Positions 8,460-17,107 of a stretch of 64,000 nucleotides of DNA are shown in pieces; position 1 is the stretch's first letter; the number at the start of each line of letters is the position of its first letter. The notes under the pieces are model-generated. The model was not told where the DNA came from and searched no databases. It saw only the letters and a program-made list of their open reading frames with translations. Position numbers and translations under genes: made by a program. The stretch comes from JBEIFW01 sp046081125 (GTDB taxonomy: Bacteria > Actinomycetota > Acidimicrobiia > Acidimicrobiales > Ilumatobacteraceae), in contig JBJTVH010000033.1 in the NCBI GenBank assembly GCA_046081125.1, forward strand, positions 8,040 through 72,039. The letters are read 5' to 3'.

Positions 8460-9655
8460 GACCCCACCCGGGCCGCGTCGGGCATCCCGACGGCCTGCAG
8501 CCCGGTCAAGCGAGCGACGGCTTCGTCGAGCACCTCCGGCTTCTTGCAGAACGCGAATCGCACCAACGACCGGCCGGCTCGCACGTCGTCGTAGAACACG
8601 ACGTTCGGGATGGCGACCACGCCGCACCGCTCCGGGAGGCTGCGACAGAACGCCATCCCGTCATCGGTGCCGAACGGCCGGACGTCGGTGGTGACGAAGT
8701 ACGTGCCCGCCGGCCGGAACACCTCGAACCCGGCGGCGGCGAGCCCGGCGCACAACCGGTCCCGCTTGGCTTCGAGATCGGCGCGGAAGCCGGCGAAGTA
8801 GTCCTCCCCGAGGCGCAGACCATGAGCCACCGCCGCCTGCAGGGGCCCGGCCGAGACGTAGGTGAGGAACTGCTTGACGGTCCGCACTGCGGACACGAGC
8901 GCCGCGGGTGCCGTGACCCACCCGACCTTCCAGCCGGTGAAGCTGAAGGTCTTGCCGGCCGATCCGATCGTGACCGTGCGCTCCCACATGCCCGGCAGCG
9001 TCGCGATCGGCACGTGAGGGATCCCGTCGTAGGTGAGGTGTTCGTAGACCTCGTCGGCCACCACGATCAGGTCGTGCTCGATCGCCAGCTCGGCGATCGC
9101 GGCGAGCTCCTCGCGCCGCAGCACCGTCCCGGTCGGATTGTGCGGGGTGTTCAACAGCAGCACCCGGGTGCGGGCCGTGATCGCATCGCGCAGCGCATCG
9201 AGGTCGAGCGCGAACGAGGGCGGGCGAAGCGTCACCGGACGGCGGATCGCGCCGGCCATCGCGATGCACGCGGCGTAGCTGTCGTAGAACGGTTCCAGCG
9301 CAACGACCTCGTCGCCGGTTTCCAGCAACGCCAGCAACGACGCAGCGATCGCCTCGGTGGCGCCGGCGGTGACGAGCACCTCGGTGTCGGGGTCGGGCGT
9401 CAGGCCGTAGTAGCGCCGTTGGTGCTCGGCGATGGCCTGGCGCAGCGGGGCGATCCCCGGGCCGGGCGGGTACTGGTTGCCCCGGCCGCCCACGATGTCC
9501 GCCGCAGCGATCGCCGCCATCTCCGCCGGCCCGTCGGTGTCGGGGAACCCCTGGCCGAGGTTGATCGACCCGGTCGCCGTGGCGAGCGCCGACATCTCGG
9601 CGAAGATCGTGGTGCCGAAGCCCTGGAGTCGGCTGGCGAGGTGGGGCTGGCGCAC
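8456..9655 (-). CDS. PLP-dependent class I/II aminotransferase (DapC/glutamine transaminase K-like)
   Basis: A fold-type I aminotransferase of 399 residues. Key residues are Asn173 (NTPHNPTG), Asp201 and Tyr204 (VADEVYEHLTY) and the Schiff-base Lys235 in SAGKTFSFTGWKVGW. This sequence type includes actinobacterial N-succinyldiaminopimelate aminotransferases and kynurenine/methionine/glutamine transaminases. Translational coupling to an omega-amidase favours the glutamine- or methionine-transaminase reading. The GTG start was chosen because the domain begins directly after it; upstream codons contain no other likely start. Confidence 0.85.
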   Translation of the reverse strand: MRQPHLASRLQGFGTTIFAEMSALATATGSINLGQGFPDTDGPAEMAAIAAADIVGGRGNQYPPGPGIAPLRQAIAEHQRRYYGLTPDPDTEVLVTAGATEAIAASLLALLETGDEVVALEPFYDSYAACIAMAGAIRRPVTLRPPSFALDLDALRDAITARTRVLLLNTPHNPTGTVLRREELAAIAELAIEHDLIVVADEVYEHLTYDGIPHVPIATLPGMWERTVTIGSAGKTFSFTGWKVGWVTAPAALVSAVRTVKQFLTYVSAGPLQAAVAHGLRLGEDYFAGFRADLEAKRDRLCAGLAAAGFEVFRPAGTYFVTTDVRPFGTDDGMAFCRSLPERCGVVAIPNVVFYDDVRAGRSLVRFAFCKKPEVLDEAVARLTGLQAVGMPDAARVGS

Positions 9656-9712
9656 ACCGACATTCGACCACAGCCGACCACTCGTGACGGTGGGGAGCAC
9701 CACCGGCGACCG

Positions 9713-9718
9713 TAGGCT
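9713..9718 (+). promoter_or_regulatory. -10 box, likely leaderless transcript
   Basis: TAGGCT lies seven bases before the ATG of the lipoprotein gene, predicting a leaderless mRNA. The same hexamer at the same distance precedes uvrD2. Confidence 0.5.
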
Positions 9719-9725
9719 CGGCCGG

Positions 9726-10370
9726 ATGCGCCTCCCCGCCGTCGTCGCTGCTGCGCTCGCCACCCTCGCCCTCGCCGGGTGCTCCTCGGGTGACGGCGGA
9801 GCGACCACCACGACCGCCGTCGTCACGGCGCCGCCGGCCACCAGTGCGGCGGCGCCGACCACGAAGGCACCGACCGGCAGCGCGGTGTCGATCCCCGGGC
9901 TCGAGACGGACCTGATCCGCCAGTTCCTCGTGCAGTTCGGCGGCGGCCTCAACCCGACCGACGCCGAACTGTCCTGTGTCACCGGCGCGCTCCCGCCCGG
10001 CACCATCGACAAGATCCTCGCCGACTTCGGTCGCACCCAGGCCGACCTGGGCACCCTCGTCGCCCCGATCGTGCGCGCCGTGGTCGGGTGCCGGCCGGCG
10101 TCGATCCTCGATGCCGTCGGGCGCCAGCTCAAGCAGGCCGACCCCGCGCTCGCCCTGTCCGCCGACCAGACCGCCTGCGTCGTCGGTGGCTTCCTGGATG
10201 TGGTCGCCGCCAACCCCTCGCTCGTGAACGTCGTGCTCGGCGGCACCCGGATCGGGGGCCTGCCGGCCGACATCCGCACCCGGATCACCACCGAGCTCAC
10301 CCCGAAGGTGCAGTCCTGCGTCGGCGCCGACACCACCGCCAATGTCCTCGCCGCCGTCGACCGCCTCTGA
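9726..10370 (+). CDS. Secreted lipoprotein of unknown function
   Basis: A 214-residue protein with a lipoprotein signal peptide (residues 1-18) and lipobox ending at Cys19 (LALAGCSS). A Thr/Ala/Pro-rich linker (about 25-55) precedes a mostly helical domain. That domain has four cysteines that may form disulfides (GLNPTDAELSCVTGAL, VVGCRP, ACVVGG, VQSCVG) and two copies of a short helix-cysteine-helix pattern. No enzyme family is recognised. It lies divergent from the aminotransferase and two bases before a glycosyltransferase gene, so it may be co-transcribed with it. Confidence 0.8.
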   Translation: MRLPAVVAAALATLALAGCSSGDGGATTTTAVVTAPPATSAAAPTTKAPTGSAVSIPGLETDLIRQFLVQFGGGLNPTDAELSCVTGALPPGTIDKILADFGRTQADLGTLVAPIVRAVVGCRPASILDAVGRQLKQADPALALSADQTACVVGGFLDVVAANPSLVNVVLGGTRIGGLPADIRTRITTELTPKVQSCVGADTTANVLAAVDRL

Positions 10371-10372
10371 CC

Positions 10373-11449
10373 ATGGCGCGCCGGCCCCTCGCCGTGTGCT
10401 GCTCGTTCCGCCTCGGCCGGCCCGACGGCGTGTCGGTCGTGGCGGCCTCGTGGATCCGGGCGCTGCACCGTCTCGGCTGGGAGACACGAACCGTCGCCGG
10501 TGACGGGCCGGTCGATCGGTTGGTGCCCGGGTTGGCCCTCGAGGCCACCGAGGCACCGCATCCCGACGAGGTGCGCGATGCGTTCGCCGGTGCCGACCTC
10601 GTGCTCGTCGAGAACCTGCTCACGATCCCGCTGCGCGTCGACGCGTCCCAGGTCGTCGCCGGCGTGCTGGCCGGCCACCCGGCGCTGCTCCACCACCACG
10701 ACCCCCCGTGGCAGCGGGCCCGCCTCGCACACCTCACGGCGCTCCCCGTCGACGACCCGGCCTGGCGCCACGTGACGATCAACCGGCTCACCGAGCGCGA
10801 GTTCGCCGAGCGCGGCCTGCGCGCGACCACGATCTACAACGGGTTCTCGCTCGATCCGGCCCCGCCCGCAGCCGCCGCCGCGCTGCGCCGACGCCTCGGG
10901 ATCGATCCGGGCGAACGCCTCCTGCTGCACCCGGTGCGAGCGATCGAACGCAAGGACGTCCCCCGGGCCGTGGCGCTCGCCGAGGCCGTCGGGGCCACCT
11001 ACTGGCTGCCGGGGCCGGCCGAGGAGGGGTACGGGCCGACCCTCGAGCGGATCCTCGCCACCGCCCGCATCCCGGTGCGACGTGATCCGCTCGCCGCCGG
11101 CGACCTCGCCGCGGCCTACGCCGCAGCGGATGCCGTGGTGTTCCCGTCGACCTGGGAGGGGTTCGGCAACCCGCCGATCGAGGCCGCCCTGACCGGGCGC
11201 CCGGTGGTCGTCGGCGACTACCCGGTCGCGGCCGAACTGCGAGCGCTCGGGTTCCGGTGGCTGCCCGTCGACCCCGCCGCCCTCGCCCGGGCGCTCGAGG
11301 ACCCCGCCGCCCTGGCCCCCGACCTCGAGCACAACCGTGCCATCGCCCGCGAGTACCTGTCCGAGGCCCGCATGACCGCGGCGATCGGGGCGGTGCTGGC
11401 CGAGCCCGGTTGGCTCCCCGACGCCGTCCGGGCCACGATCGGGTCGTGA
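10373..11449 (+). CDS. Glycosyltransferase, GT4-like
   Basis: A 358-residue GT-B protein. The C-terminal half carries family signatures: a donor-binding loop (LLHPVRAIERKD) near residue 185 and the GT4 block AVVFPSTWEGFGNPPIEAALTGRPVVV near 250-280, whose EGFGNPPIEA segment contains the nucleotide-sugar-binding Glu. No membrane segments are seen, so it acts at the inner face of the membrane or in the cytosol, probably on a glycolipid or surface-glycan acceptor. It starts two bases after the lipoprotein stop; its stop overlaps the next GTG. Confidence 0.85.
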   Translation: MARRPLAVCCSFRLGRPDGVSVVAASWIRALHRLGWETRTVAGDGPVDRLVPGLALEATEAPHPDEVRDAFAGADLVLVENLLTIPLRVDASQVVAGVLAGHPALLHHHDPPWQRARLAHLTALPVDDPAWRHVTINRLTEREFAERGLRATTIYNGFSLDPAPPAAAAALRRRLGIDPGERLLLHPVRAIERKDVPRAVALAEAVGATYWLPGPAEEGYGPTLERILATARIPVRRDPLAAGDLAAAYAAADAVVFPSTWEGFGNPPIEAALTGRPVVVGDYPVAAELRALGFRWLPVDPAALARALEDPAALAPDLEHNRAIAREYLSEARMTAAIGAVLAEPGWLPDAVRATIGS

Positions 11450-11706
11450 CCACCCCGTCCGATCCCGTCCGGGCCCGCCGCGCCCAGGTCGCCCGCTGGA
11501 CGCTGCTCGCCAACCGCATCGGCTGGCTGTGCATGGCGGTGGCCATGGCCGTGTTCGTGTTCGCCTTCGCGATGGGCTTCACCCCGGCCGTCGTCACGGT
11601 GATCACCGTCGCCCTCGTGGTCGGTTCGGTCTTGCTCGCCCCCTCGATCGTGCTCGGCTACGCGGTCAAGGCCGCCGAGCGCGAGGACCGGGCCCGAGGC
11701 CTCTGA
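11446..11706 (+). CDS. Small two-helix membrane protein
   Basis: An 86-residue protein with a cytoplasmic Arg-rich N-terminus and two hydrophobic helices (about 28-50 and 52-72), ending in a charged tail (KAAEREDRARGL). The GTG overlaps the glycosyltransferase stop as GTGA, so the two are coupled. No family is recognised; it may be an assembly or membrane-targeting partner of the glycosyltransferase (inference from context only). Confidence 0.72.
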   Translation: MTTPSDPVRARRAQVARWTLLANRIGWLCMAVAMAVFVFAFAMGFTPAVVTVITVALVVGSVLLAPSIVLGYAVKAAEREDRARGL

Positions 11707-11719
11707 TCCCAGGCCGGCT

Positions 11720-11737
11720 GGTTACTGTTCGGTAGCC
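11720..11737. promoter_or_regulatory. Putative TetR autoregulatory operator overlapping a -10 box
   Basis: An imperfect palindrome, GGTTACTGTTCGGTAGCC, ends directly before the ATG of the tetR gene. Its core TACTG-TT-CGGTA has the TACnG/CnGTA symmetry common in TetR-family operators. TACTGT also serves as a TAnnnT -10 box nine bases before the start, so binding would block the gene's own promoter. Confidence 0.4.
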
Positions 11738-12319
11738 ATGTCGTCCCGCCTCCCCGCACCCGAGCGCCGGTCCCAACTGCTCGACGTGGCCCTGGCGGTG
11801 TTCGCCCGGAAGGGGTTCCACGACACCTCGATGAACGACGTCGCCGACGCCGCCGGGGTGACGAAACCGGTGCTCTACCAGCACTGGGGCTCCAAGCACG
11901 CCCTGTACCTCGCCGTGCTCGACGAGGCCGGCAACCGGCTGGTGGAGACGATCGCCAAGGCCACGGCACCGGAGCAGAACGGCCACGACAAGGTGTTCGC
12001 CGGCTTCGCGGCGTATTTCCGGCTCGTCGCCGAGGACCATTCGCCGTTCCAAGTGCTCTTCGACGACAGCCACCGCACCGAGGAATTCGCCGAAGCCACC
12101 CGGGGGGTCGAGGACGCGATCGCCGCCGGGATCGCACCGTTGATCACCGCCGACATCGAGCCGGACCACCAGCGCCTGCTCGCCCGCGCCATCGTCGGCC
12201 TCGCCGAGACCGTCGCCCGTCACCTCGTCACGAGCGGCACGCCGTTCGACCCGGACCGCGCTGCGCGCCAGGCCACCGATCTCGCCTGGTCCGGCCTGCG
12301 CGGCGTTCGCCGCGTGTGA
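11738..12319 (+). CDS. TetR-family transcriptional regulator
   Basis: A 193-residue regulator. The N-terminal helix-turn-helix (about residues 10-55) contains the family pattern RSQLLDVALAVFARKGFHDT...VAGVTKPVLYQHWGSKHALY. The C-terminal ligand-binding domain is helical and has no recognised ligand. The gene overlaps the following membrane protein (GTGA), suggesting it controls that gene and itself. An inverted repeat abutting its start is a plausible operator. Confidence 0.9.
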   Translation: MSSRLPAPERRSQLLDVALAVFARKGFHDTSMNDVADAAGVTKPVLYQHWGSKHALYLAVLDEAGNRLVETIAKATAPEQNGHDKVFAGFAAYFRLVAEDHSPFQVLFDDSHRTEEFAEATRGVEDAIAAGIAPLITADIEPDHQRLLARAIVGLAETVARHLVTSGTPFDPDRAARQATDLAWSGLRGVRRV

Positions 12320-14130
12320 CCGCACCGGGCAACGCCCCTCGCCCGCGATCGCTCCTGCTGGAGTCCCTCGCGACCGGGATCGCCAGCGTGGCCGTCGTCG
12401 CCGTCCACCTGCAGCTGTGGCGAGCCGAGTCCTGGCGGCGGCCGTGGCTGGTGTTCAACGACGCGATCTATTACCAGACGCTCGTCCAGGGGATGCTCGA
12501 CCACGGCACCTACCTGTCGAACCCGTCGGTCGGTTGGCCGTTCGGCCTGGACGCGCGCGACGTGCCCGAGGGGGCGGAGAACCTGCACTGGTTGGTGCTG
12601 CGCCTCCTCGGCGCGCTGGGCGGCGCGGCGTTCGCCCTCAACGTGTTCTACGTGCTCACCTTCGCCACCACGGCCGCCGCCGCACATGCCGTGCTGCGGG
12701 TGCTCGGCGTCCGGCGTCTCACGGCTGCGGTGGGCGGCGTGCTGTACGCCTTCGCCCCCTACCACTTCCTGCGGGGGCAGAACCATGTGTTCCTGTCGTC
12801 GTACGCCCTCGTCCCCGTCGGGGTGCTCGTGGCGCTGTGGCTCCTCGGGCCGGACCCGATCCGGTCCTGGCGCGACCGGCGCCTGCTCGCTTCCACCGCA
12901 GCGATGGTCGCGCTGGCCTCGACCGGGGCCTACTACCTCGTGTTCTGCACCGTGCTGATCGTCGTGGCCGGTTCGGTCGCTGCGCTGCGCGACCGACGGA
13001 TGCGGCCACTGCTCGGGGCCGGGGTCCTCGGGGCCGTGGGCGCGGCGACCGCACTGCTCAACCTCGCCCCGAGCCTGTGGTTCTGGGCGACCGAGGGCCG
13101 TAACGCCTCGGTGGTGCAGCGCGGCGTGTTCGAGACCGAGGACTACGGCCTGCGGATCTCGCAGCTGTTCGCACCCCGCGACTACCACCGCATCGACGCG
13201 CTCGCCCGTCTCACCGAGGACGCCCGCAGCACCGTGCTGCGCGGCGAGTTCGGCCAGCAGCTCGGCCTGGTGGGCGCGCTCGGACTGGCCGTGGTGCTCG
13301 GCGTCGCCGTCGTCGCCGCGGCGGGGCGCCGAAGCGACATCGCGCCCTGGCCGCAGCTGCGACAGCTCGCCGTGCTCACCGTTGCGCTCCTGATCGTGGC
13401 AACCGTCAGCGGGCTGTCGCTGGTCGCGTCCGCGGCCGGTCTCGCCACGTTCCGGGCGTGGAACCGCACCTCGATCGTACTCGCCTTCGTCGGGCTGGCC
13501 GCCGTCTGCCTCCTGCTCGACGCGCTCGCCGCACGGGCCCCGTCACGACGGCTCCTCGGTGTCCTTCCGCTGGCGGTGCTGGCGGTCGGCCTGATCGACC
13601 AGACCTCGGCGGCCGACGTGCCCCGCTGGCACGAACAGCACACCACCGGGCGCTCGACCGCAGCGTTCTTCCGCGACCTCGCCGGCGCGCTCGGCCCCGG
13701 CGGGACGGTGTGGGTGATGCCCCACCGCGTGTTCCCCGAGTCGGGTATCGACTGCTACGACGGCCTGATCGGCTACCTCTACGAACCCGAGCTGCGCTGG
13801 AGCACCGGGTTCATGAGCGGTCGACACCCCGAGTACCCGCTCGTGTTGGCGGCCCGACCGGCCGCCGCCCGGTACGACGCCGTGGCCGCGATCGGGTTCC
13901 AGGCGGTGCTGCTCGACCGGTGGCTCACGGTCCCGGTCGAGGCGGGGGAGACCCGACCCGAGGTGATCGAGGCGGCGACCACGGCCGAGCTGGGCCCGCC
14001 CGTCGCGACCTCGGAGGATGGGCGCTACGTCTGGTGGGACCTGCGGCCTCGGGCCGAGGCGCTACGGGCCCGCCTCGGCGTCGACGCCACTGCGGCACTG
14101 GCCGCCGAGGCACTGGCGTCGACCCCCTGA
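12316..14130 (+). CDS. Large multi-pass membrane protein, GT-C-like
   Basis: A 604-residue protein with about 10-12 membrane helices and a soluble C-terminal domain (about 430-604). After the first helix, an extracytoplasmic loop holds FNDAIYYQ with Asp49, in the position of the catalytic acid of GT-C glycosyltransferases that use polyprenyl-phosphate sugars. It resembles YfhO-like or uncharacterised actinobacterial membrane proteins rather than a named enzyme. The GTG start overlaps the tetR stop. The function is inferred; transport or glycan flipping cannot be excluded. Confidence 0.7.
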   Translation: MTAPGNAPRPRSLLLESLATGIASVAVVAVHLQLWRAESWRRPWLVFNDAIYYQTLVQGMLDHGTYLSNPSVGWPFGLDARDVPEGAENLHWLVLRLLGALGGAAFALNVFYVLTFATTAAAAHAVLRVLGVRRLTAAVGGVLYAFAPYHFLRGQNHVFLSSYALVPVGVLVALWLLGPDPIRSWRDRRLLASTAAMVALASTGAYYLVFCTVLIVVAGSVAALRDRRMRPLLGAGVLGAVGAATALLNLAPSLWFWATEGRNASVVQRGVFETEDYGLRISQLFAPRDYHRIDALARLTEDARSTVLRGEFGQQLGLVGALGLAVVLGVAVVAAAGRRSDIAPWPQLRQLAVLTVALLIVATVSGLSLVASAAGLATFRAWNRTSIVLAFVGLAAVCLLLDALAARAPSRRLLGVLPLAVLAVGLIDQTSAADVPRWHEQHTTGRSTAAFFRDLAGALGPGGTVWVMPHRVFPESGIDCYDGLIGYLYEPELRWSTGFMSGRHPEYPLVLAARPAAARYDAVAAIGFQAVLLDRWLTVPVEAGETRPEVIEAATTAELGPPVATSEDGRYVWWDLRPRAEALRARLGVDATAALAAEALASTP

Positions 14131-14161
14131 CGGTGCGGGTGCGCCGGCGGTGCACCCTTCG

Positions 14162-14593
14162 TCACGAAGCGGCGGCGCGCACCCGTCCGAGGCCCAGGTC
14201 GACCAGGTCGCGTGCGCCGTCGTCCATGCGCTTGCGGTGGACGGCGACCTCGCCGACCACGTCGCCGCCGAGCCACCGCACCATCGACGCGATCTTGCCG
14301 ACCGTGCCCCCCGGGTTGAGGGCGTAGGTGCAGTAGGCCACGACCCGCTTGCCCCGCATCGCCGGCAGGTTCTTGATCCGCCCGGCGCGACCGGGCCGCT
14401 GACCGACGACGAAGATCCCGTCGGTCCACGACCCCACGTAGACCAGGTCCGCTTCGGACAGGGCCTGGAGATCGACCTCGACCGCCGGACACACCGTCAC
14501 CCCGACACCCGCTTCGGCCAGACCATCGGCCACGCGCTCGGCGACGTAGCGCGTGTTCCCCGTCAAGCTCTCGTAGATCACCACGGCCTTCAT
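14162..14593 (-). CDS. Flavodoxin-like protein
   Basis: A 143-residue flavodoxin fold. The phosphate-binding loop YESLTGNTRYVA lies at residues 8-19, followed by the 60s-type loop GSWTDGIF near 55 and a third loop YCTYALNPGGTVG near 88-100. It should bind FMN and shuttle low-potential electrons. The next gene upstream is a flavin reductase-like protein 36 bases away on the same strand, so they may form a small redox pair. Confidence 0.82.
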   Translation of the reverse strand: MKAVVIYESLTGNTRYVAERVADGLAEAGVGVTVCPAVEVDLQALSEADLVYVGSWTDGIFVVGQRPGRAGRIKNLPAMRGKRVVAYCTYALNPGGTVGKIASMVRWLGGDVVGEVAVHRKRMDDGARDLVDLGLGRVRAAAS

Positions 14594-14629
14594 CGGGACC
14601 TATCTCTAGCAGCCCGACGGCCCGCCCGG

Positions 14630-15193
14630 TCAGCCGCCGTAGTTCATGCGGGTGTCCTCCATCCGCAGCACCGGGGTGCCCTCGGGTTTCAGGAACCCGC
14701 AGTCGACGACCTCGCCGACGAACAGCGTGTGGTTCCCGAAGCGGGGGGCCGACCGCACGGCGCAGTCGAGGAACGAGGCGGACAGATCGAGCACGGGCGC
14801 TCCCGTCGCGCGCTCGTGGTACCCGAAGCCGTTGAGCGTGCGGGCCTCGAGATCGACGGCGACCGGCTTGGTGAACTTGCGGATGATCGCTCGGTCCTCC
14901 CGGTCGACGAAGCAGACGCTGAACACCCCTGAGGACTCGATCAGCTCGTGGGTGAGCGCATCGGTCTCGACGCCGATCGCCACGAGCTTGGGGTCGAAGC
15001 TCACCTGCGTCAGCCAGTTCAGCGCCATGCCGTTGCGGCGCTCGGCGCGGTCGGTGGAGCCGATCACGTAGAGGCCCGACGGCACCGTCCACAGGACCCG
15101 GCGCCGCAGGCGATCGTAGGAATCCCGGGCGGCGTCGTCGTCGTCGACCCAGGCGGGGAACGGCCCCAGGGGACCTTCGGCGGAAGCGGCCAT
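14630..15193 (-). CDS. Flavin reductase-like FMN-binding protein
   Basis: A 187-residue split-barrel flavoprotein of the flavin reductase family. The early segment GLYVIGSTD...NGMALNWLTQVSFDPKLVAIGV is the FMN-binding pattern, and SGVFSVCFV follows near residue 95. Such proteins reduce FMN or serve as flavin-dependent oxidoreductases. The ATG is supported by a TACGTT box six bases upstream. It is divergent from the ferritin-like gene and upstream of the flavodoxin gene. Confidence 0.85.
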   Translation of the reverse strand: MAASAEGPLGPFPAWVDDDDAARDSYDRLRRRVLWTVPSGLYVIGSTDRAERRNGMALNWLTQVSFDPKLVAIGVETDALTHELIESSGVFSVCFVDREDRAIIRKFTKPVAVDLEARTLNGFGYHERATGAPVLDLSASFLDCAVRSAPRFGNHTLFVGEVVDCGFLKPEGTPVLRMEDTRMNYGG

Positions 15194-15199
15194 CGCCCG

Positions 15200-15205
15200 A
15201 ACGTA
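15200..15205 (-). promoter_or_regulatory. -10 box, likely leaderless transcript
   Basis: TACGTT (minus strand) lies six bases before the ATG of the flavin reductase gene. Confidence 0.45.
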
Positions 15206-15255
15206 GGGACCTTGTCCCCTGATCGGCGAGCCGGACCGGGCCCGACGATGGGGTC

Positions 15256-15762
15256 ATGGTGCTGACCCGAACGCCTCCGGCCGGCCTCACCGTGGCCGAG
15301 GCCGACCTCTATCGCCATCTCGTCGCGCACATCGACACCGAAGTGGGCCTCGTGGAGAGCTACGAGCAGCTCGGCCGGGACACCGGCTCGGCGTACATCG
15401 AGTTCGTGGGTCGCCTCATCGCCGAAGACGAGCGCCGCCACCATCGGCTCTTCTCCGAGTGGGCCACCGCGCTCGTCGCTGTGGCCGAACTCCGAGAGCA
15501 GGACGTCGGCGCAGTGCCGGTGCCGGGACCCGAGCCCGACCCGGCCCAGGTGCTGGCGCGCATCGACGCCCTCGTCGCGATCGAGGAACACGACCTCGGG
15601 GAGATCGAACGCCTGCGCCGGACGGTGCGCGACGTGCGCAACACGACCCTGTGGCCGGTCCTGCACGACGCGATGGCCCTCGACACCGAGAAGCACCTCC
15701 GCCTGCTGCGGTTCGTGCGGGACCACGCCCGGCGCACGTTGCGCCACGACCACCGGCGCTGA
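15256..15762 (+). CDS. Ferritin-like/rubrerythrin-type four-helix protein
   Basis: A 168-residue helical protein. Possible metal ligands recur in the four-helix spacing: VESYEQL near 32, EDERRHHRLF near 57-66, IEEHDLGEIERLR near 105-117 and LDTEKHLRLLRF near 138-150. This resembles ferritin-like diiron domains that handle oxygen, peroxide or iron. There is no rubredoxin Cys4 domain, so it is not a full rubrerythrin. It is divergent from the flavin reductase gene, consistent with a redox-stress role (inference). Confidence 0.7.
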   Translation: MVLTRTPPAGLTVAEADLYRHLVAHIDTEVGLVESYEQLGRDTGSAYIEFVGRLIAEDERRHHRLFSEWATALVAVAELREQDVGAVPVPGPEPDPAQVLARIDALVAIEEHDLGEIERLRRTVRDVRNTTLWPVLHDAMALDTEKHLRLLRFVRDHARRTLRHDHRR

Positions 15763-15770
15763 GGCGGGAC

Positions 15771-15995
15771 TCAGTCGCCGAGCGCGCCGGTCGCCTCCGC
15801 CAGATCGACGTCGACAGAGGCGAGATCGGTGTCGATCGCCGGCAGGATCTCGGTCGGGGTCCGGGCCGTCGCCGTGGCCGTCGCCACCGTGGTCGACGTC
15901 GTCGAGGTCGGGGCAGCGTCGTCGCCGCCGCCGATGCAGGCCGAGGTCGCGAGCGCAATCCCGACCACGAGCAAGGCCAGTCGCATCGTCGTCAT
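15771..15995 (-). CDS. Small lipoprotein, Thr-rich
   Basis: A 74-residue protein: signal peptide, lipobox ATSAC with Cys20, a Thr/Ala-rich linker and a short acidic tail (DTDLASVDVDLAEATG). The ATG overlaps the stop of the upstream secreted protein (ATGA), so the two are made together. A second ATG three codons later could be the real start. No known function. Confidence 0.65.
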   Translation of the reverse strand: MTTMRLALLVVGIALATSACIGGGDDAAPTSTTSTTVATATATARTPTEILPAIDTDLASVDVDLAEATGALGD

Positions 15996-16993
15996 CCTCC
16001 GTGGGGAACGGTCGTCGCCGGCGCCAGCATGGGCTCGCCCGGGGTGGCCGGCGCCTTGGTCGTCGCGACCGGCTTGGTCGTCGCCGTGGTCGGCGCCTTC
16101 GCCGTCGTGGTCGGCGCTTTGGTCGTCGTGGTCGGCGCGTTGGTCGTCGTGGTCGGCGCTTTGGCCGTCGTGGCGCCCGGCGTCGTGGCGCCCGGCGTCG
16201 TCTCGGCCGGCTTGGTCGGCTTGGTGGCCGTCTTGACCTCACCCGGCCGCACGCCCTTGAGCGCCGCGACCGCCTCGGCCGCCTGTCGGCGCGCCTCGGC
16301 CAAGGCCGCCCGAACCGTCTTCAGCACCGTGGCGTCTCCGTCCGCCGACGACAGCAGCGACGAGGCCTGCTCGACCGACGAGCGGAGCTCGGCCATCAGC
16401 GGCGCGGCCTTCGCCAGGTTGCCACCCTGGGCGACGAGCCGGCCGGCGGCCCGATCGAGCCCGTCAGCGATCGCCTCGAGTCGGACTACCGCCCGGGACA
16501 GCGCCTTGGCCGCCGCCAGGGTCGTGTCCACCTTGGCGACGCTCCCCGTCCCGACCGGCCGGGCGGTCAGCTGACACGCCACGTCGACCGCCCGAACGTC
16601 GTCGCTGGTCCGCAGGATGGTGCGCGCCGCTTTGTTGGCCTCGGTGCTGCGCTTCAGCGCCTCGAGCTCGGCGTTGCGGTTCTCGGCCGAGACGTCCGTC
16701 GCCTTGCGCAGGGCCGCGGTCTGTTCGGCCGCAGCGCTCAGGTTCGCCTCGGCGACCTCGGCACAGGCGTCCTTGCGCGCCTTTACCTCGGCGATGGTCA
16801 ACGCCTTCGCCTCCGCCTTCGATGCGCCGGCCGCCGGCGCGGCTTTCGTGTCCTTGGCCGGCGTGGCCGTCGTCTCCTTGGTCGGCTTGGCCGTCGTCGC
16901 AGGCTCGGCGGGCGCGCCCTCGGCGGCAGCCGGGGCAGCACCGAGACCCACGGCGGCGGCGAGCACCACGACGGCGACGGTCCAGCGGGTCAT
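15992..16993 (-). CDS. Secreted coiled-coil protein with Thr/Ala/Pro/Lys repeats
   Basis: From the chosen ATG the protein has 333 residues: a signal peptide (residues 1-24), a low-complexity TTKPTK stretch, a long Ala/Glu/Lys/Arg-rich helical region (about 60-230) likely to form a coiled coil, and a repetitive tail of APTTTTK-type units. No cell-wall sorting motif is visible. The open frame extends 20 codons further upstream, but the ATG directly before the hydrophobic signal sequence is more plausible. Function unknown; a periplasmic or wall-spanning structural role is possible. Confidence 0.72.
   Translation of the reverse strand: MTRWTVAVVVLAAAVGLGAAPAAAEGAPAEPATTAKPTKETTATPAKDTKAAPAAGASKAEAKALTIAEVKARKDACAEVAEANLSAAAEQTAALRKATDVSAENRNAELEALKRSTEANKAARTILRTSDDVRAVDVACQLTARPVGTGSVAKVDTTLAAAKALSRAVVRLEAIADGLDRAAGRLVAQGGNLAKAAPLMAELRSSVEQASSLLSSADGDATVLKTVRAALAEARRQAAEAVAALKGVRPGEVKTATKPTKPAETTPGATTPGATTAKAPTTTTNAPTTTTKAPTTTAKAPTTATTKPVATTKAPATPGEPMLAPATTVPHGG
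16088..16201. repeat. Coding tandem repeats, 21-bp x4 then 15-bp x2
   Basis: Four 21-base units (starting at 16088, 16109, 16130 and 16151) are followed by two identical 15-base units (16172 and 16187). All lie in frame in the tail of the secreted coiled-coil protein and encode Thr/Ala/Pro/Lys repeats; the array is open to slippage. Confidence 0.85.
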
Positions 16994-17107
16994 GGCTCCT
17001 GGATCGACCCGTTCGGTTCGGGAGCCCATCGGGACCCCGGCAAGTTCGATCACGACGGCGGCAAGCTCGTCTCAAGCGCCCGGCCTACGGGCCCCTCGGG
17101 CGCCGGT

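Noticed and set aside
14137..14157. GGGTGC/GCACCC hairpin between convergent membrane protein and flavodoxin genes
   Set aside because: Only six pairs with a nine-base loop and no T-run; too weak to call a terminator.
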